Assembly: GCA_018714755.1 (NCBI GenBank)
Contig: DVMY01000076.1
Span: 1 to 34,298 of the forward strand
Origin: Candidatus Aphodousia faecigallinarum
GTDB lineage: Bacteria; Pseudomonadota; Gammaproteobacteria; Burkholderiales; Burkholderiaceae_F
Length of the DNA: 34,298 bases
Direction: 5' to 3'
Positions 1 through 10,246 of the stretch are shown in pieces (within the stretch, counting starts at the first letter, position 1; each line of letters begins with the position of its first letter). Both the position numbers and the translations under genes were made by a program. The notes under the pieces were generated by a model, which worked only from the letters and a program-made list of their open reading frames with translations, ran no database searches and had not been told where the DNA came from.

Positions 1-453
1 GACCCTTCCGGAAAATTAGATCGGGTGAAAATGCGCGAGCTTGTTTTTAGTGATCCTCAAGCTCGCCATAAACTAGAAGCCATTCTGCATCCGCTCATTG
101 CGAATGTCACAATGGCCTCTGTGTCCCAACATGCTGACGCGCCCTATGTTGTGTTGGTGGTTCCTCTTTTAGCGGAAAGTCCTCAATGGTTAAGCCGTTG
201 CGATCGCGTCCTGGTCATTGATTGCGAAGTCGAAACTCAGATTGATCGGGTAATGCGTCGCTCAAATCTGTCTCGCGAAGAAGTACTCTCCATTATTGCC
301 ACTCAAGCAACACGTGAAGCTCGCCGGGCGATCGCCAACGAAGTTATCGTCAATGAATCAACGCTAGAGTCGCTCACTCAGCAAGTGCGCCGTTTGCACG
401 ATTTTTACCTCAATATGGCTCGTCAGTCCCCGAAGGCCGGAGAACCCATATGA
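1..453 (+). CDS. coaE: Dephospho-CoA kinase, 5' end truncated by window edge
   Basis: Frame is open from base 1 ([33 protein letters not shown]...), matching the CoaE core. Followed by yacG, a common neighbour. Confidence 0.9.
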   Translation, partial: DPSGKLDRVKMRELVFSDPQARHKLEAILHPLIANVTMASVSQHADAPYVVLVVPLLAESPQWLSRCDRVLVIDCEVETQIDRVMRRSNLSREEVLSIIATQATREARRAIANEVIVNESTLESLTQQVRRLHDFYLNMARQSPKAGEPI

Positions 454-686
454 TTGTCAAGTGCCCTATCTGCAAAAAGCCAGTTGAGTGGTCAGAGAAG
501 AATCCGTGGCGTCCTTTTTGCTCTGAACGTTGCAAGCTAATTGACCTGGGAGAATGGGCAAGCGACGCCTACGTTATACACGGCAACTCCTATGCGCAAA
601 CCAACGAAAGTGAAGCCGATAAATTAGCGCAGGAACTTTTTTCTCATCTTGAAGAAGAGAAAAAAGAAGAGCCGTCCGCTAAATAG
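450..686 (+). CDS. yacG: DNA gyrase inhibitor YacG, zinc-binding
   Basis: 78 aa with CPIC...[22 protein letters not shown], the typical YacG C4 zinc motif. Overlaps the coaE stop. Confidence 0.92.
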   Translation: MIVKCPICKKPVEWSEKNPWRPFCSERCKLIDLGEWASDAYVIHGNSYAQTNESEADKLAQELFSHLEEEKKEEPSAK

Positions 687-1530
687 TTTCAATCCAGCCG
701 TTAGCGCCGTGCGGCCTTAATAGTTTCTCATCATTGACGTTGATATTTGTGAGATAAAGCGGAACTGGATTATCTGAAATGAGCCTCAGCCACGCACTAG
801 AGGCCACACGGATAGTCGGATCGACCCAAGCAAATAGTGCTTTAGATTGAGCAATTTCGTCCCACTTTGAGTAGTCAGCCTTCACAGCGAAACGTTCGTG
901 GCTCACCTCGGAAACAGATTGTCCTTCATCGACAAAAACACCATCAGCTTTGGCTTGAACGGTTGGATCCGTATCCGCATCAACCCAAATTTCCTTTACG
1001 CCCTTATTGATCAATAACTTTTTGCAATCATCAAAATGCTCTGCAAGCGAAGAGGCTAAAATAGCCGCTTCAAATCGTTTGTCTTTCAGCGTTTCAAGTT
1101 TTGATAAAGCCTCCGGCGAAGTCAACTTTACCCAGTGTTTCGGCATCAACAGCCACTGACAAATCGGTTCACTTGCTTCCAATATCGGATCCGGCCATTG
1201 GCCTGGTTTAAAAAAGCCAAATTGCTGTTTTTCCAATCCGCGAGGAACCCCTTGCCATTGCCAAGACCGAACGAAATGAAGTCTTACGCGGGCATGAGGA
1301 TAATCATGCACAAGCGTCACCCATGGAGCTGAGTTTTGCAGGTGAATACCCAATTCTTCCCGCATTTCACGCCTCGCGGCTTCCTCAACCGTCTCCATCG
1401 CTTCTAATTTTCCACCCGGGAACTCCCACCAACCGGCGTACACCTTCCCCTCTGGCCTGCAGCCGAGCAAGCAGCGTCCCTCTTGGTCCATTAACACAAC
1501 ACATGCCACCAATGTTTCCTGACGTTCCAT
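679..1530 (-). CDS. NUDIX hydrolase (MutT-like) with C-terminal ThiE/TenI-like region
   Basis: Nudix box [24 protein letters not shown] in the N-terminal half. The C-terminal ~140 aa has ADGVFVDEG and [29 protein letters not shown], which resemble degenerate thiamine-phosphate-synthase strands. Confidence 0.82.
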   Translation of the reverse strand: MERQETLVACVVLMDQEGRCLLGCRPEGKVYAGWWEFPGGKLEAMETVEEAARREMREELGIHLQNSAPWVTLVHDYPHARVRLHFVRSWQWQGVPRGLEKQQFGFFKPGQWPDPILEASEPICQWLLMPKHWVKLTSPEALSKLETLKDKRFEAAILASSLAEHFDDCKKLLINKGVKEIWVDADTDPTVQAKADGVFVDEGQSVSEVSHERFAVKADYSKWDEIAQSKALFAWVDPTIRVASSAWLRLISDNPVPLYLTNINVNDEKLLRPHGANGWIETI

Positions 1531-1552
1531 TTCAAATTCCCTATCTCGAAAG

Positions 1553-1575
1553 AAAAAGCGCTCGATCCGAGCGCC
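1553..1575 (-). terminator. Rho-independent terminator downstream of secA
   Basis: Minus strand reads GCGCTC-ggatc-GAGCGC followed by TTTTTCTTT, in the secA-mutT gap. Confidence 0.75.
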
Positions 1576-1597
1576 TTTCCTATGAAGTCATAATGAC

Positions 1598-4375
1598 TTA
1601 ATCAATGTGTCCATGGCAATTCTTAAATTTCTTGCCCGACCCGCAAGGACAAAGATCATTGCGAGAAACACCTCTCCAATCGATCTTATCTAAATCCACA
1701 CCGGCAGGAGAAATGCCCGTAAAGGATAACTCTCGGCCTTCGTCATCATGCACCACTTTGCGCTTGGCTTCTTCTTGAGCCTTTGCGATCGCTTGAGCTT
1801 GGGCTTGGGCCTGAGCACGAGCCAATGCCTCTTCTTGAGCGCGTTGCTGCTCGGCCATCGCTTCTTCGCGTGTTTGGATGCGAACCGTCATCAAGATGCG
1901 CATGACGTTTTCACGAACACGATCCAGGAGGGTTTCGAACATCGAGAACGCTTCGCGCTTGTATTCTTGTTTCGGTTGCTTTTGCGCGTAACCACGCAGA
2001 TAAATGCCCTGGCGCAACGCATCCAAAGCCGTGATATGAGCGCGCCAAATACTGTCAAGAACTTGCAAGGTAACTTGCTTGGCGAAGTCACTCATGGCTT
2101 GAGCGCCGGCCAACTCAACTTTGTCGTTGTAGATACGATCGCACTCATCGATCAAAGCCTTCAAAAGATCCTCGTCGGTTGTTGAGTTGCTCTTTTCGAG
2201 CATACCTGCGAAATCAATGTCGATACCCCATTCGCTCTTGAGAATGGTGCCAAGCGTTGACAAATCCCACTGTTCTTCAACCGTATCCGCAGGCACATAC
2301 GTTCTGAACAGATCAGTGAAGTAACCGTGACGTAAATTGGTCATCATTTCGGAAAGATCGTTGCTTTCCAAAATTTCGTTACGCAAGCGATAAATCTCAC
2401 GACGTTGATCATTTTGAACGTCATCAAACTCAAGCAGTTGCTTACGAATATCGTAGTTGCGACCTTCCACTTTGCGCTGAGCGCTTTCAATCATGCGGCT
2501 AAGCATGTTGGACTCAATCGCTACCCCTTCTTCCAACTTCAGTTTGTCAGCAATGGCGCGCATACGATCGCCGCCAAAGATGCGCAAAAGCGGATCTTCC
2601 ATGGACAAGTAAAAGCAAGAAGAGCCCGGGTCACCTTGACGTCCCGCGCGTCCACGCAACTGGTTGTCAATACGACGAGATTCGTGACGTTCGCTGCCAA
2701 TGATTCGCAAGCCGCCAGCGGCTACAACCTTATCGTGTTCGACTTGCCACTCGGCCTTGATTTTTTCAATCTCGGCGCTCTTTTCTTCCTCTGACAAATC
2801 GGGATTGTTCTTAATGTCATCAATGTGTTTATTGATGCCGCCGCCCAGCACAATATCCGTACCACGGCCAGCCATATTGGTGGCAATGGTCACCACACCC
2901 GGGCGCCCCGCCTCAAGCACAATCTGCGCTTCACGCTCGTGCTGCTTAGCATTCAAAACATTGTGCTTAATGCCTTCCTTATCAAGCAGCTGGCTCAATG
3001 CTTCCGAATTTTCAATGGACGTGGTGCCCAACAGAACCGGTTGCTGCCGTTTATTGCAGTCTTTGATATCTTCAATAATGGCACGATATTTTTCATCAAC
3101 CGTGCGGAAAACTTTATCTTGTTGGTCATCACGAATCATCTTTTTATGCGTCGGGATGACAACCGTTTCCAAACCATAAATGTCTTGGAATTCGTATGCT
3201 TCCGTGTCTGCCGTACCGGTCATGCCGGAGAGCTTTTCATACATGCGGAAGTAGTTTTGGAACGTAATCGAGGCGAAGGTTTGGTTTTCTTGATTGATCT
3301 TGACGCCTTCCTTAGCCTCAATTGCCTGGTGCAGGCCCTCAGACCAACGACGGCCTGGCATCAAGCGTCCCGTGAATTCGTCAACAATAACAATTTCACC
3401 GTTTTGCACCACATAGTGCTGGTCGCGTTTAAAGAGCGAGTGAGCTCTTAAAGAGGCCATCAAGTGGTGCATCAAAATAATATTTTGAGCGGAGTACAAG
3501 CTCTGACCCTGCGGGATCAAACCGCGTTCGGTCAGGATTTTTTCAATATGTTCGTGACCTTCTTCAGAAATATAAACTTGGTGAGCCTTTTCATCGACCC
3601 AATAATCGCCCTCGCCTTTTTCCGTGGCTTGACGAGTCAACAAAGGAGGAATGTCGTTAATCTTTGAATACAGCTCGGTGTTGTCATCAGCAGGACCGGA
3701 AATAATCAACGGCGTGCGCGCTTCGTCAATCAAAATGGAGTCCACTTCGTCAACAATCGCATAATGCAATCCGCGTTGGCGACGATGATTGATGTCATAC
3801 TCCATGTTGTCGCGAAGATAGTCAAAACCAAACTCATTGTTTGTGCCGTAAGTGATATCAGCCGCATAGGCCTGAACTTTTTCTTCATTAGGCTGCTGAC
3901 TGTAGATGGTGCCAACCGTCATGCCGAGGAAGTGGTACACGCGACCCATCCATTCGGCGTCGCGCTTGGCCAAATAATCATTAACGGTCACCACGTGCAC
4001 ACCCTTGGCGGGCAGGGCATTAAGATAAACCGCGAGCGTTGCCGTTAACGTCTTACCTTCACCGGTTCTCATTTCCGCGATTTTGCCATCATTGAGCACC
4101 ATGCCACCGATTAATTGGACATCGAAGTGGCGCATGCCCAAGACACGCCAACTGGCTTCACGCACCACAGCGAAAGCTTCCGGAAGCAAGGACTCGAGCG
4201 TCTCACCTTTTTCCAAACGGTCACGGAATTCCTGCGTCTTTGCCTTAAGCGCCTCATCGCTTAACGCCTTCATGGCAGGTTCTAATTTATTGATTGCAGC
4301 GCACTGACGACGATACTGTTTAATTAAACGGTCATTACGACTGCCAAAGACTTTCGTTAAAAGCTCAGAAAACAT
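1598..4375 (-). CDS. secA: Preprotein translocase ATPase SecA
   Basis: 925 aa with [13 protein letters not shown] Walker [21 protein letters not shown], and C-terminal zinc motif [14 protein letters not shown]. Confidence 0.99.
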   Translation of the reverse strand: MFSELLTKVFGSRNDRLIKQYRRQCAAINKLEPAMKALSDEALKAKTQEFRDRLEKGETLESLLPEAFAVVREASWRVLGMRHFDVQLIGGMVLNDGKIAEMRTGEGKTLTATLAVYLNALPAKGVHVVTVNDYLAKRDAEWMGRVYHFLGMTVGTIYSQQPNEEKVQAYAADITYGTNNEFGFDYLRDNMEYDINHRRQRGLHYAIVDEVDSILIDEARTPLIISGPADDNTELYSKINDIPPLLTRQATEKGEGDYWVDEKAHQVYISEEGHEHIEKILTERGLIPQGQSLYSAQNIILMHHLMASLRAHSLFKRDQHYVVQNGEIVIVDEFTGRLMPGRRWSEGLHQAIEAKEGVKINQENQTFASITFQNYFRMYEKLSGMTGTADTEAYEFQDIYGLETVVIPTHKKMIRDDQQDKVFRTVDEKYRAIIEDIKDCNKRQQPVLLGTTSIENSEALSQLLDKEGIKHNVLNAKQHEREAQIVLEAGRPGVVTIATNMAGRGTDIVLGGGINKHIDDIKNNPDLSEEEKSAEIEKIKAEWQVEHDKVVAAGGLRIIGSERHESRRIDNQLRGRAGRQGDPGSSCFYLSMEDPLLRIFGGDRMRAIADKLKLEEGVAIESNMLSRMIESAQRKVEGRNYDIRKQLLEFDDVQNDQRREIYRLRNEILESNDLSEMMTNLRHGYFTDLFRTYVPADTVEEQWDLSTLGTILKSEWGIDIDFAGMLEKSNSTTDEDLLKALIDECDRIYNDKVELAGAQAMSDFAKQVTLQVLDSIWRAHITALDALRQGIYLRGYAQKQPKQEYKREAFSMFETLLDRVRENVMRILMTVRIQTREEAMAEQQRAQEEALARAQAQAQAQAIAKAQEEAKRKVVHDDEGRELSFTGISPAGVDLDKIDWRGVSRNDLCPCGSGKKFKNCHGHID

Positions 4376-4608
4376 CTTGAATGTACCCTACGCGCCAGGC
4401 TTTATCGTTGTCCTGCGCGTTTGTGTTAATTTTTGACGACAACTTCGTCGGAAGAATAAACCATAGCTCGGAATTATCGCATATTGAAAAGCGCTTTTCG
4501 CTTTGAAATTTCTCTGTTTTTTAATAAATCATGGCTTTTTTGTAACTTTTTTGCTCATTTCCTGTGGTGAGACCAAATGTGAGACAATGCTGTCGATGAG
4601 GGGGAAAA

Positions 4609-5061
4609 ATGTACGGATTGGAAAGCATCGGCAAATTACTTAATTCAATGGATGCAGACTCGCTTCTTGCCCGACAAATGTTAAGCGCGAGAATCGTCAA
4701 TGTTTTAAAGCGAGCCTGCGAAAGCAAGCGTATTCACATTGACTTTCAGCATTGTGTTCACGTGGAGTGCTCGTCGCGTGAAATCATCATCAACACCACT
4801 AGCGCCACCATTGCCAGCCGCTTAAAACAAATTCAACCCACTTTGGAGAAGTTTCTTTTCGATCATGGACTGAACCTTCCCATCGGGAGCATTCGCGCTG
4901 GGAAAATCTCTCCCCTGCCTCAGCTTGAACAATATCCGAAAGACGCTCCCCGAATCGCCTCACCCGGGGCCGCGGCCTCCGTAAGAGTCAATGCCGCCAG
5001 AGCCGTTGATGACGATGTGAGAAAAAGTCTTGAGCGACTGGCCGACGCGCTTGAGTCTTAA
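4609..5061 (+). CDS. DUF721 / DciA-like protein (putative replicative helicase loader)
   Basis: 150 aa, YGLESIGKLL...LNVLKRAC-type N-terminus with a DUF721-like region. Located between secA and lpxC, where dciA is often found. Divergent from secA. Confidence 0.65.
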   Translation: MYGLESIGKLLNSMDADSLLARQMLSARIVNVLKRACESKRIHIDFQHCVHVECSSREIIINTTSATIASRLKQIQPTLEKFLFDHGLNLPIGSIRAGKISPLPQLEQYPKDAPRIASPGAAASVRVNAARAVDDDVRKSLERLADALES

Positions 5062-5733
5062 TTAGAGAAAATCGGAAACTGCGAAACCCAGTACTAAAAA
5101 ACCAATCGCGAAGAAAACACAAGCGCTTGCCCGATTAATAATCTGCGAACCTCTTGGTCCCGTGAAGAATCGTCTGGCCCGCTCAGCCAAAATCGCATAC
5201 AAAACCAAATTAACAAAAACCAGTACTGCATAGACCGATATCATCAAAACAGACTGAGCCAAATACGACTGGTTAGGATCGACAAATTGAGGTAAGACAC
5301 TGATTCCGAAAATTATGGGTTGCGGATTGCACAAAGAAATCACCACACCCTTGGTGAAATTCGCCAGTCCATCTTTAGGCACCCCATTGGCCGCATCGGC
5401 GTGTTGATCTTGAGCGGAGCCGAAATGCATGGCAGGCTTATGCCAACTTCTCCAACCTAAGTAAAGGATAAAAAACGATCCCGCAATCTTTATAGCGCTA
5501 AAAAGCGTCGGACTGGAAGCTAAAATCACCCCCATGCCTGACATGGCGGCCGTGAATAAAAGAGAGATGCCCACAGCTTGACCGAGACTGAAAAAAACAG
5601 TCTTGTGCCAACCTTGTTGCAGCGATAAAACGATGGCAAAAATGACACCCATGCCGGGCGACAAAATATTTGCGAGAGAAGTGATTAAAAATAAGGAAAA
5701 TAAAGAGGACATCTCTGCACGCAGACCGACCAA
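5062..5733 (-). CDS. LysE/RhtB-family amino-acid exporter (likely start is internal Met at 5712)
   Basis: FLITSLANILSPGMGVIFAIVLSLQQGWHKTVFFSLGQAVGISLLF and FILYLGWRSW are typical LysE features. Multiple TM segments. Confidence 0.85.
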   Translation of the reverse strand: MVGLRAEMSSLFSLFLITSLANILSPGMGVIFAIVLSLQQGWHKTVFFSLGQAVGISLLFTAAMSGMGVILASSPTLFSAIKIAGSFFILYLGWRSWHKPAMHFGSAQDQHADAANGVPKDGLANFTKGVVISLCNPQPIIFGISVLPQFVDPNQSYLAQSVLMISVYAVLVFVNLVLYAILAERARRFFTGPRGSQIINRASACVFFAIGFLVLGFAVSDFL

Positions 5734-5788
5734 AAGCTACTTGAAAACAATGCTACGCTCTTTCTCGCTTTAGTGTCCGCTTTGAGAC

Positions 5789-6700
5789 TCACAGGGCCAA
5801 AACTCTTTCCAAGGAAAAGTCCTTAGGAGCCTCTGCCTTTTCAAAACTCGCCCACTCCCAAGCTGAAGAATCCGCCAATAGCGCTCTCAATAATTGGTTA
5901 TTCAACCCGTGACCGGATTTATGCGCGCTATATCGGGCCAATAAGGGGTGTCCTAAAACATACAGATCACCCATTGCGTCAAGAATCTTATGTTTTACAA
6001 ACTCATCTTCTCCACGCAAGCCCTCGGGATTGAGAACCTTATACTCATCCAAAACAACCGCGTTCTCAAGCGAGCCTCCTTGAATCAGACCTATGGAGCG
6101 CAGCATATCGACGTCTTGCACAAAACCAAAGGTGCGTGCGCGACTCACCGCGTGCGCATAATCCACCTTTGATAGATCAACTTCTGTAAATTGAAGCGTG
6201 CTGTCAATCGCAGGATGACCAAAATTAATGGAAAACGCTAAAGAAAAGCCTTCATGGGGTTCCAATTGCGCCCACTTGTCACCATCGGTCACACGAACCG
6301 TTTTCAAAACGCGAACGAAACGTTTAGGAGCCTGCTGCTCAACGATTCCCGCGGCTTGAATCAAGAACACGAAACTGGCGCCCGAACCATCCATAATCGG
6401 AATTTCTGGCGCATCCACATCAACAAAACAGTTATCAATTCCCAAACCATTAAAGGCACTCATTAAGTGCTCAATGGTGGAAATCTTGACGTCACCTTCG
6501 TTAAGCGTAGTGGCCATTCGGGTATCGTTAACACGGGTAGCCTCCGCTGGCATCACAACCGGAGGATTGCAATCGACGCGTGTATAAACGATTCCCGTAT
6601 CGGGATCGGCAGGCCTCAAAGTCAAATGAACTTTACGACCAGAGTGCAAACCGATACCCACCGTACGGACTACTTTTCGAAGCGTTCGTTGTTTCAGCAT
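5789..6700 (-). CDS. lpxC: UDP-3-O-acyl-N-acetylglucosamine deacetylase
   Basis: 303 aa; [20 protein letters not shown]-terminus, STIEHLMSA and [11 protein letters not shown] motifs. Confidence 0.98.
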   Translation of the reverse strand: MLKQRTLRKVVRTVGIGLHSGRKVHLTLRPADPDTGIVYTRVDCNPPVVMPAEATRVNDTRMATTLNEGDVKISTIEHLMSAFNGLGIDNCFVDVDAPEIPIMDGSGASFVFLIQAAGIVEQQAPKRFVRVLKTVRVTDGDKWAQLEPHEGFSLAFSINFGHPAIDSTLQFTEVDLSKVDYAHAVSRARTFGFVQDVDMLRSIGLIQGGSLENAVVLDEYKVLNPEGLRGEDEFVKHKILDAMGDLYVLGHPLLARYSAHKSGHGLNNQLLRALLADSSAWEWASFEKAEAPKDFSLERVLAL

Positions 6701-6712
6701 AAAGAAAAAAGC

Positions 6713-7993
6713 TTACTTTGTATCGTGACGAATTGACCACCAACCCGTTTCCCATTCATCGGCCGCTTTTTCTTCTTTTTCAGGTTCCGTCTGAGGTTGT
6801 TGAACCGGTTGCGGCTGAGGCTCCGGCTGGACAGGATCCAGCGTTACGGGTTTGGGCTCCGACAAAACACTTTGCTGAGTCTGTTCGGGTTGAGCCTGGG
6901 TCACTTTTGCAGCCGCCTGCTGCGTTTGACGCGGAGCCCACGGATCCGTTTCTTTTGTTTCCGTAAAGGTTCTATCGTTATGTTTCCAAACGTCTTGCTT
7001 TTCAGCAGGCTTATCAATGGGGGCCACTTCTTTGTCTTTTCCACCATCCAAACCTGTTGCCACAACGGTCACACGCATGGAGTCCCCCATGCTGTCATCG
7101 TAGGCGGAACCGTAAATTACCTGCGCGCCCTTAGCCGTGAAGTTCGTGATGATGTTCATAACCGTCTTGGTTTCTTTCATCTTCATCGACTCTTCGCTTG
7201 CCGTGATGTAAACCAAAACACCACGGGCGCCATTTAAGGTCACGCCTTCCAGAAGCGGACAAGCCACCGCGTTTTCGGCTGCGATTCGAGCGCGGTCGGG
7301 ACCTGAGGCAATAGCAGAGCCCATCATCGCGGTTCCCCGTTCACTCATGACGGTGCGCAAATCCTCGAAGTCAACACCAATCAAACCCGGTGTTTGAATA
7401 ATTTCAGTGATACCAGCGCAGGCTTTGAACAAAACGTCATCGGCAGCCGCGAAGCATTCGCTTACAGACGCATCCTCGCCTAATTCATCTTCCAGCTTGT
7501 CATTTAAAATAACAATCTGACTATCCACACATTGTTTGAGCTTGACTAGACCTTCTTCAGCGCGCTGCATACGCAAGGCGCCTTCATAGCTGAAAGGTTT
7601 GGTGACGACCGCCACCGTTAAAATTCCCATTTCACGAGCAATTTGCGCCACAACCGGAGCCGCGCCGGTTCCCGTTCCGCCACCCATGCCGGCGGTAATG
7701 AAAACGAGATTGGCGCCTTGTAAAAGTTCTCTGATCCGATCCTTGGCTTCAATAGCCGCCTGTTCACCCACTTCCGGACGAGCCCCCGCTCCCAAACCGG
7801 TTTTACCGATCTGTAGAGTGGCGTGTGCGCGAGAGTGCGACAAAGCCGTATAGTCCGTATTAATTGCAATAAATTCAATACCTTGAGCACCGCGCTCAAT
7901 CATATGTTCAACAGCGTTTCCACCGCCGCCGCCCACACCGACGACTTTGATCACAGTTTGACGGGGATCGTTATCACTGAGTACTTCAAACAT
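6713..7993 (-). CDS. ftsZ: Cell division protein FtsZ
   Basis: GGGTGTGAAPV tubulin signature; conserved GTPase domain; Q/P/E-rich linker. Confidence 0.98.
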   Translation of the reverse strand: MFEVLSDNDPRQTVIKVVGVGGGGGNAVEHMIERGAQGIEFIAINTDYTALSHSRAHATLQIGKTGLGAGARPEVGEQAAIEAKDRIRELLQGANLVFITAGMGGGTGTGAAPVVAQIAREMGILTVAVVTKPFSYEGALRMQRAEEGLVKLKQCVDSQIVILNDKLEDELGEDASVSECFAAADDVLFKACAGITEIIQTPGLIGVDFEDLRTVMSERGTAMMGSAIASGPDRARIAAENAVACPLLEGVTLNGARGVLVYITASEESMKMKETKTVMNIITNFTAKGAQVIYGSAYDDSMGDSMRVTVVATGLDGGKDKEVAPIDKPAEKQDVWKHNDRTFTETKETDPWAPRQTQQAAAKVTQAQPEQTQQSVLSEPKPVTLDPVQPEPQPQPVQQPQTEPEKEEKAADEWETGWWSIRHDTK

Positions 7994-8113
7994 GGGAATA
8001 GGCCTCCAAAACCAATTTCATAATTATGTATGAATAAGGAGTTTTTTGCTTAGAATTTCAAAAAGATTTTCAATCTTTTGCTGTCTTTTGCCGGTTCTGA
8101 AAAATAATTTTTT

Positions 8114-9406
8114 TTAGTATTGACCGACAAAAAATTCCGTCACGAACCGTTTGGCCTTGGCCCACAACGAATTGTCAGACATTGATTGCTCACTTTCACC
8201 TTCTTCACCTTCTTTAAACCGCATGGCCTCGTAAGCAATCAACCCCATCACCGCACTCTCTTTCGGAGAGCTAAGCCCGATGCAAGCATCCCCCGTATAT
8301 CGGGACCGCCCCAAGCGAGTGCTGAAGGTATAAGCCATGGGACCCGGCATATCAGAAAACAATTCTGTAATCCCCATGAGCAAGGCTGTTCCACCGGTCA
8401 GCACAATTCCACCGGTCAGTGTATTACACGGCGCACCATTTGAAGAGGTATACCAACCGGCCTCGAACAGTTTCTTACCAATTGTCAGATTCAAGTTTCT
8501 CAACTCTCGATAAACCATCTTGGATATTTCGAGCTTGGAATATTTTCTATTACCCTCTTCGATCGGCGAACGATAAAGAATGACATCCGCGTCTTCAGCG
8601 GGGCAATTCAAATCCAGCCGAGCCTTGATCGCCTCGGCTTCCTGCATGGTGCAGTGCAAATACCCGCTAATGCGTTGAGTGATACGACGGCCACCGTAGT
8701 TGAGCGTGTACGTATAGCGGGGCAAACCACCCATAAAAACAGCGACATCCGTTGTTCCCGCACCAATATCTATCACAACAACGCCATTTTGAATCTCGTC
8801 TTCTGTGAGCACTGCGTACCCGCTTGCCCAGGCCTCTGGCAGCATGCGCGATATATCCATCCCGTTGCGACGAATGACTTTTACCCGAGCAAGCGCATTG
8901 GACGCGCTGGCAACAGCCGAATGCATATGGGCGGAGATTCGGGAACTTCTCGCATTCAAGGGATTTTGGCCGACAAAACCTTCATCCTGATTATCAAGCA
9001 TGTAATAGAGCAGTTCTGACTTGATCAAACGCTGATCATCTTTTAGCTCCAGAGCATCTTGGGCCATGTTTTGGACATTTTTCATATCCATCAACGTGAC
9101 CGTGCGTCCCCGCAACGGCATCTCAGCGCTTGAGTCCACCCCTTCAACGGATTTGCCGGAAATATTGGTGCAGATATCCGTGCCCGCCATTTTCCCAGCA
9201 ATGCCGAATGCCTCAACCAATGCAGCTTTCACCTGTGGCTGCACTTCTTCCAAATTGGTGACATTGCCGTCCAGAACGCCGGCCGAATCTGTACGTCCCT
9301 GAGACAAAACACGAAATGTTCCGTCTTTATAGACTTCAGCAACAACGGCTAAGATCTTACTGGATCCTATATCCAATGCGGTGACAATTTTCTTATTCTC
9401 TTTCAT
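8114..9406 (-). CDS. ftsA: Cell division protein FtsA
   Basis: ALDIGSSKI, VVIDIGAGTTDVAVF and VLTGGTALLMGI actin-fold motifs; C-terminal amphipathic helix. Sits between ftsQ and ftsZ. Confidence 0.96.
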   Translation of the reverse strand: MKENKKIVTALDIGSSKILAVVAEVYKDGTFRVLSQGRTDSAGVLDGNVTNLEEVQPQVKAALVEAFGIAGKMAGTDICTNISGKSVEGVDSSAEMPLRGRTVTLMDMKNVQNMAQDALELKDDQRLIKSELLYYMLDNQDEGFVGQNPLNARSSRISAHMHSAVASASNALARVKVIRRNGMDISRMLPEAWASGYAVLTEDEIQNGVVVIDIGAGTTDVAVFMGGLPRYTYTLNYGGRRITQRISGYLHCTMQEAEAIKARLDLNCPAEDADVILYRSPIEEGNRKYSKLEISKMVYRELRNLNLTIGKKLFEAGWYTSSNGAPCNTLTGGIVLTGGTALLMGITELFSDMPGPMAYTFSTRLGRSRYTGDACIGLSSPKESAVMGLIAYEAMRFKEGEEGESEQSMSDNSLWAKAKRFVTEFFVGQY

Positions 9407-10221
9407 CGCGCACTACCATGCCTATTGGCTTCCGCTATTGACTCGGCCGCCTGCCGGCGCCCTGCTTGAGAACGATATATCTTCAGACTTTTTTCCGGCA
9501 ACGTAGCTGAAAACGCCAACTCATATCGAGCATCAATACTCGAAGGCGGTCCTTTCATTAACTTAACAATATCTGAGTATTGTACGATAACTATCCCAAA
9601 TCGATCCTCTAAAGTCCACCCCTCATGTTCAACCCCCAACTCAATTCGTGTGGGTGGAATAGTGTCAGAGGCAATCGCCAAAGCCCAGCTGTCTCGGTCA
9701 TTGACGCTGACTTCCGTCACGCGCGCTTTAGGCATGATCACTTGAAGCATTTTGTTAAATCGCTTATAGCGTCGAGTCACTTCACCCACCATCTCAGCAC
9801 GACCAAAAAATTCCGGCAGCGACAATGGATTGTCCACTTCTTCAGGATTGGCGGCGAACAATTCTCCATTGATAGACACTAATCGCCCATCTTCCCATAG
9901 CGCCAATGGTTTGTATTCAGTAATCTCAATATTGATTTTGTCAGGCCAAACACGCCGCACATTAGCCACCTTCACCCAAGGCGCTTTCAGTGCCGCCTCT
10001 CTGATCGCATCTAAATCGATGTCAAAAAAAGTGCCGACTGTCGTATTGCCGAGCGCGCGTCTGAAATGCAGCGCAGAGATATGATCGATTTCTCCGGTAA
10101 GCTCAACCGATCGAATGGTGAAAAACGATTCTACATGACGCGGAAAGCTGCTCACCGCGACCGCGGCAAGCAGCAATACCACTGAAAAAACGATGAGAAC
10201 CGCTTTTAGAACACTCTTCAT
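9403..10221 (-). CDS. ftsQ: Cell division protein FtsQ
   Basis: Single N-terminal TM then POTRA-like domain (VRSVELTGEIDHIS..., APWVKVANVRRVWPDKINIEITEYKPLALWEDG). Overlaps ftsA start. Confidence 0.93.
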   Translation of the reverse strand: MKSVLKAVLIVFSVVLLLAAVAVSSFPRHVESFFTIRSVELTGEIDHISALHFRRALGNTTVGTFFDIDLDAIREAALKAPWVKVANVRRVWPDKINIEITEYKPLALWEDGRLVSINGELFAANPEEVDNPLSLPEFFGRAEMVGEVTRRYKRFNKMLQVIMPKARVTEVSVNDRDSWALAIASDTIPPTRIELGVEHEGWTLEDRFGIVIVQYSDIVKLMKGPPSSIDARYELAFSATLPEKSLKIYRSQAGRRQAAESIAEANRHGSAR

Positions 10222-10246
10222 CAGCCAAAATTAAATGACTTTTCTT

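Noticed and set aside
2405-3451. Plus-strand ORFs of 129, 159 and 208 aa
   Set aside because: Antisense shadows of secA.
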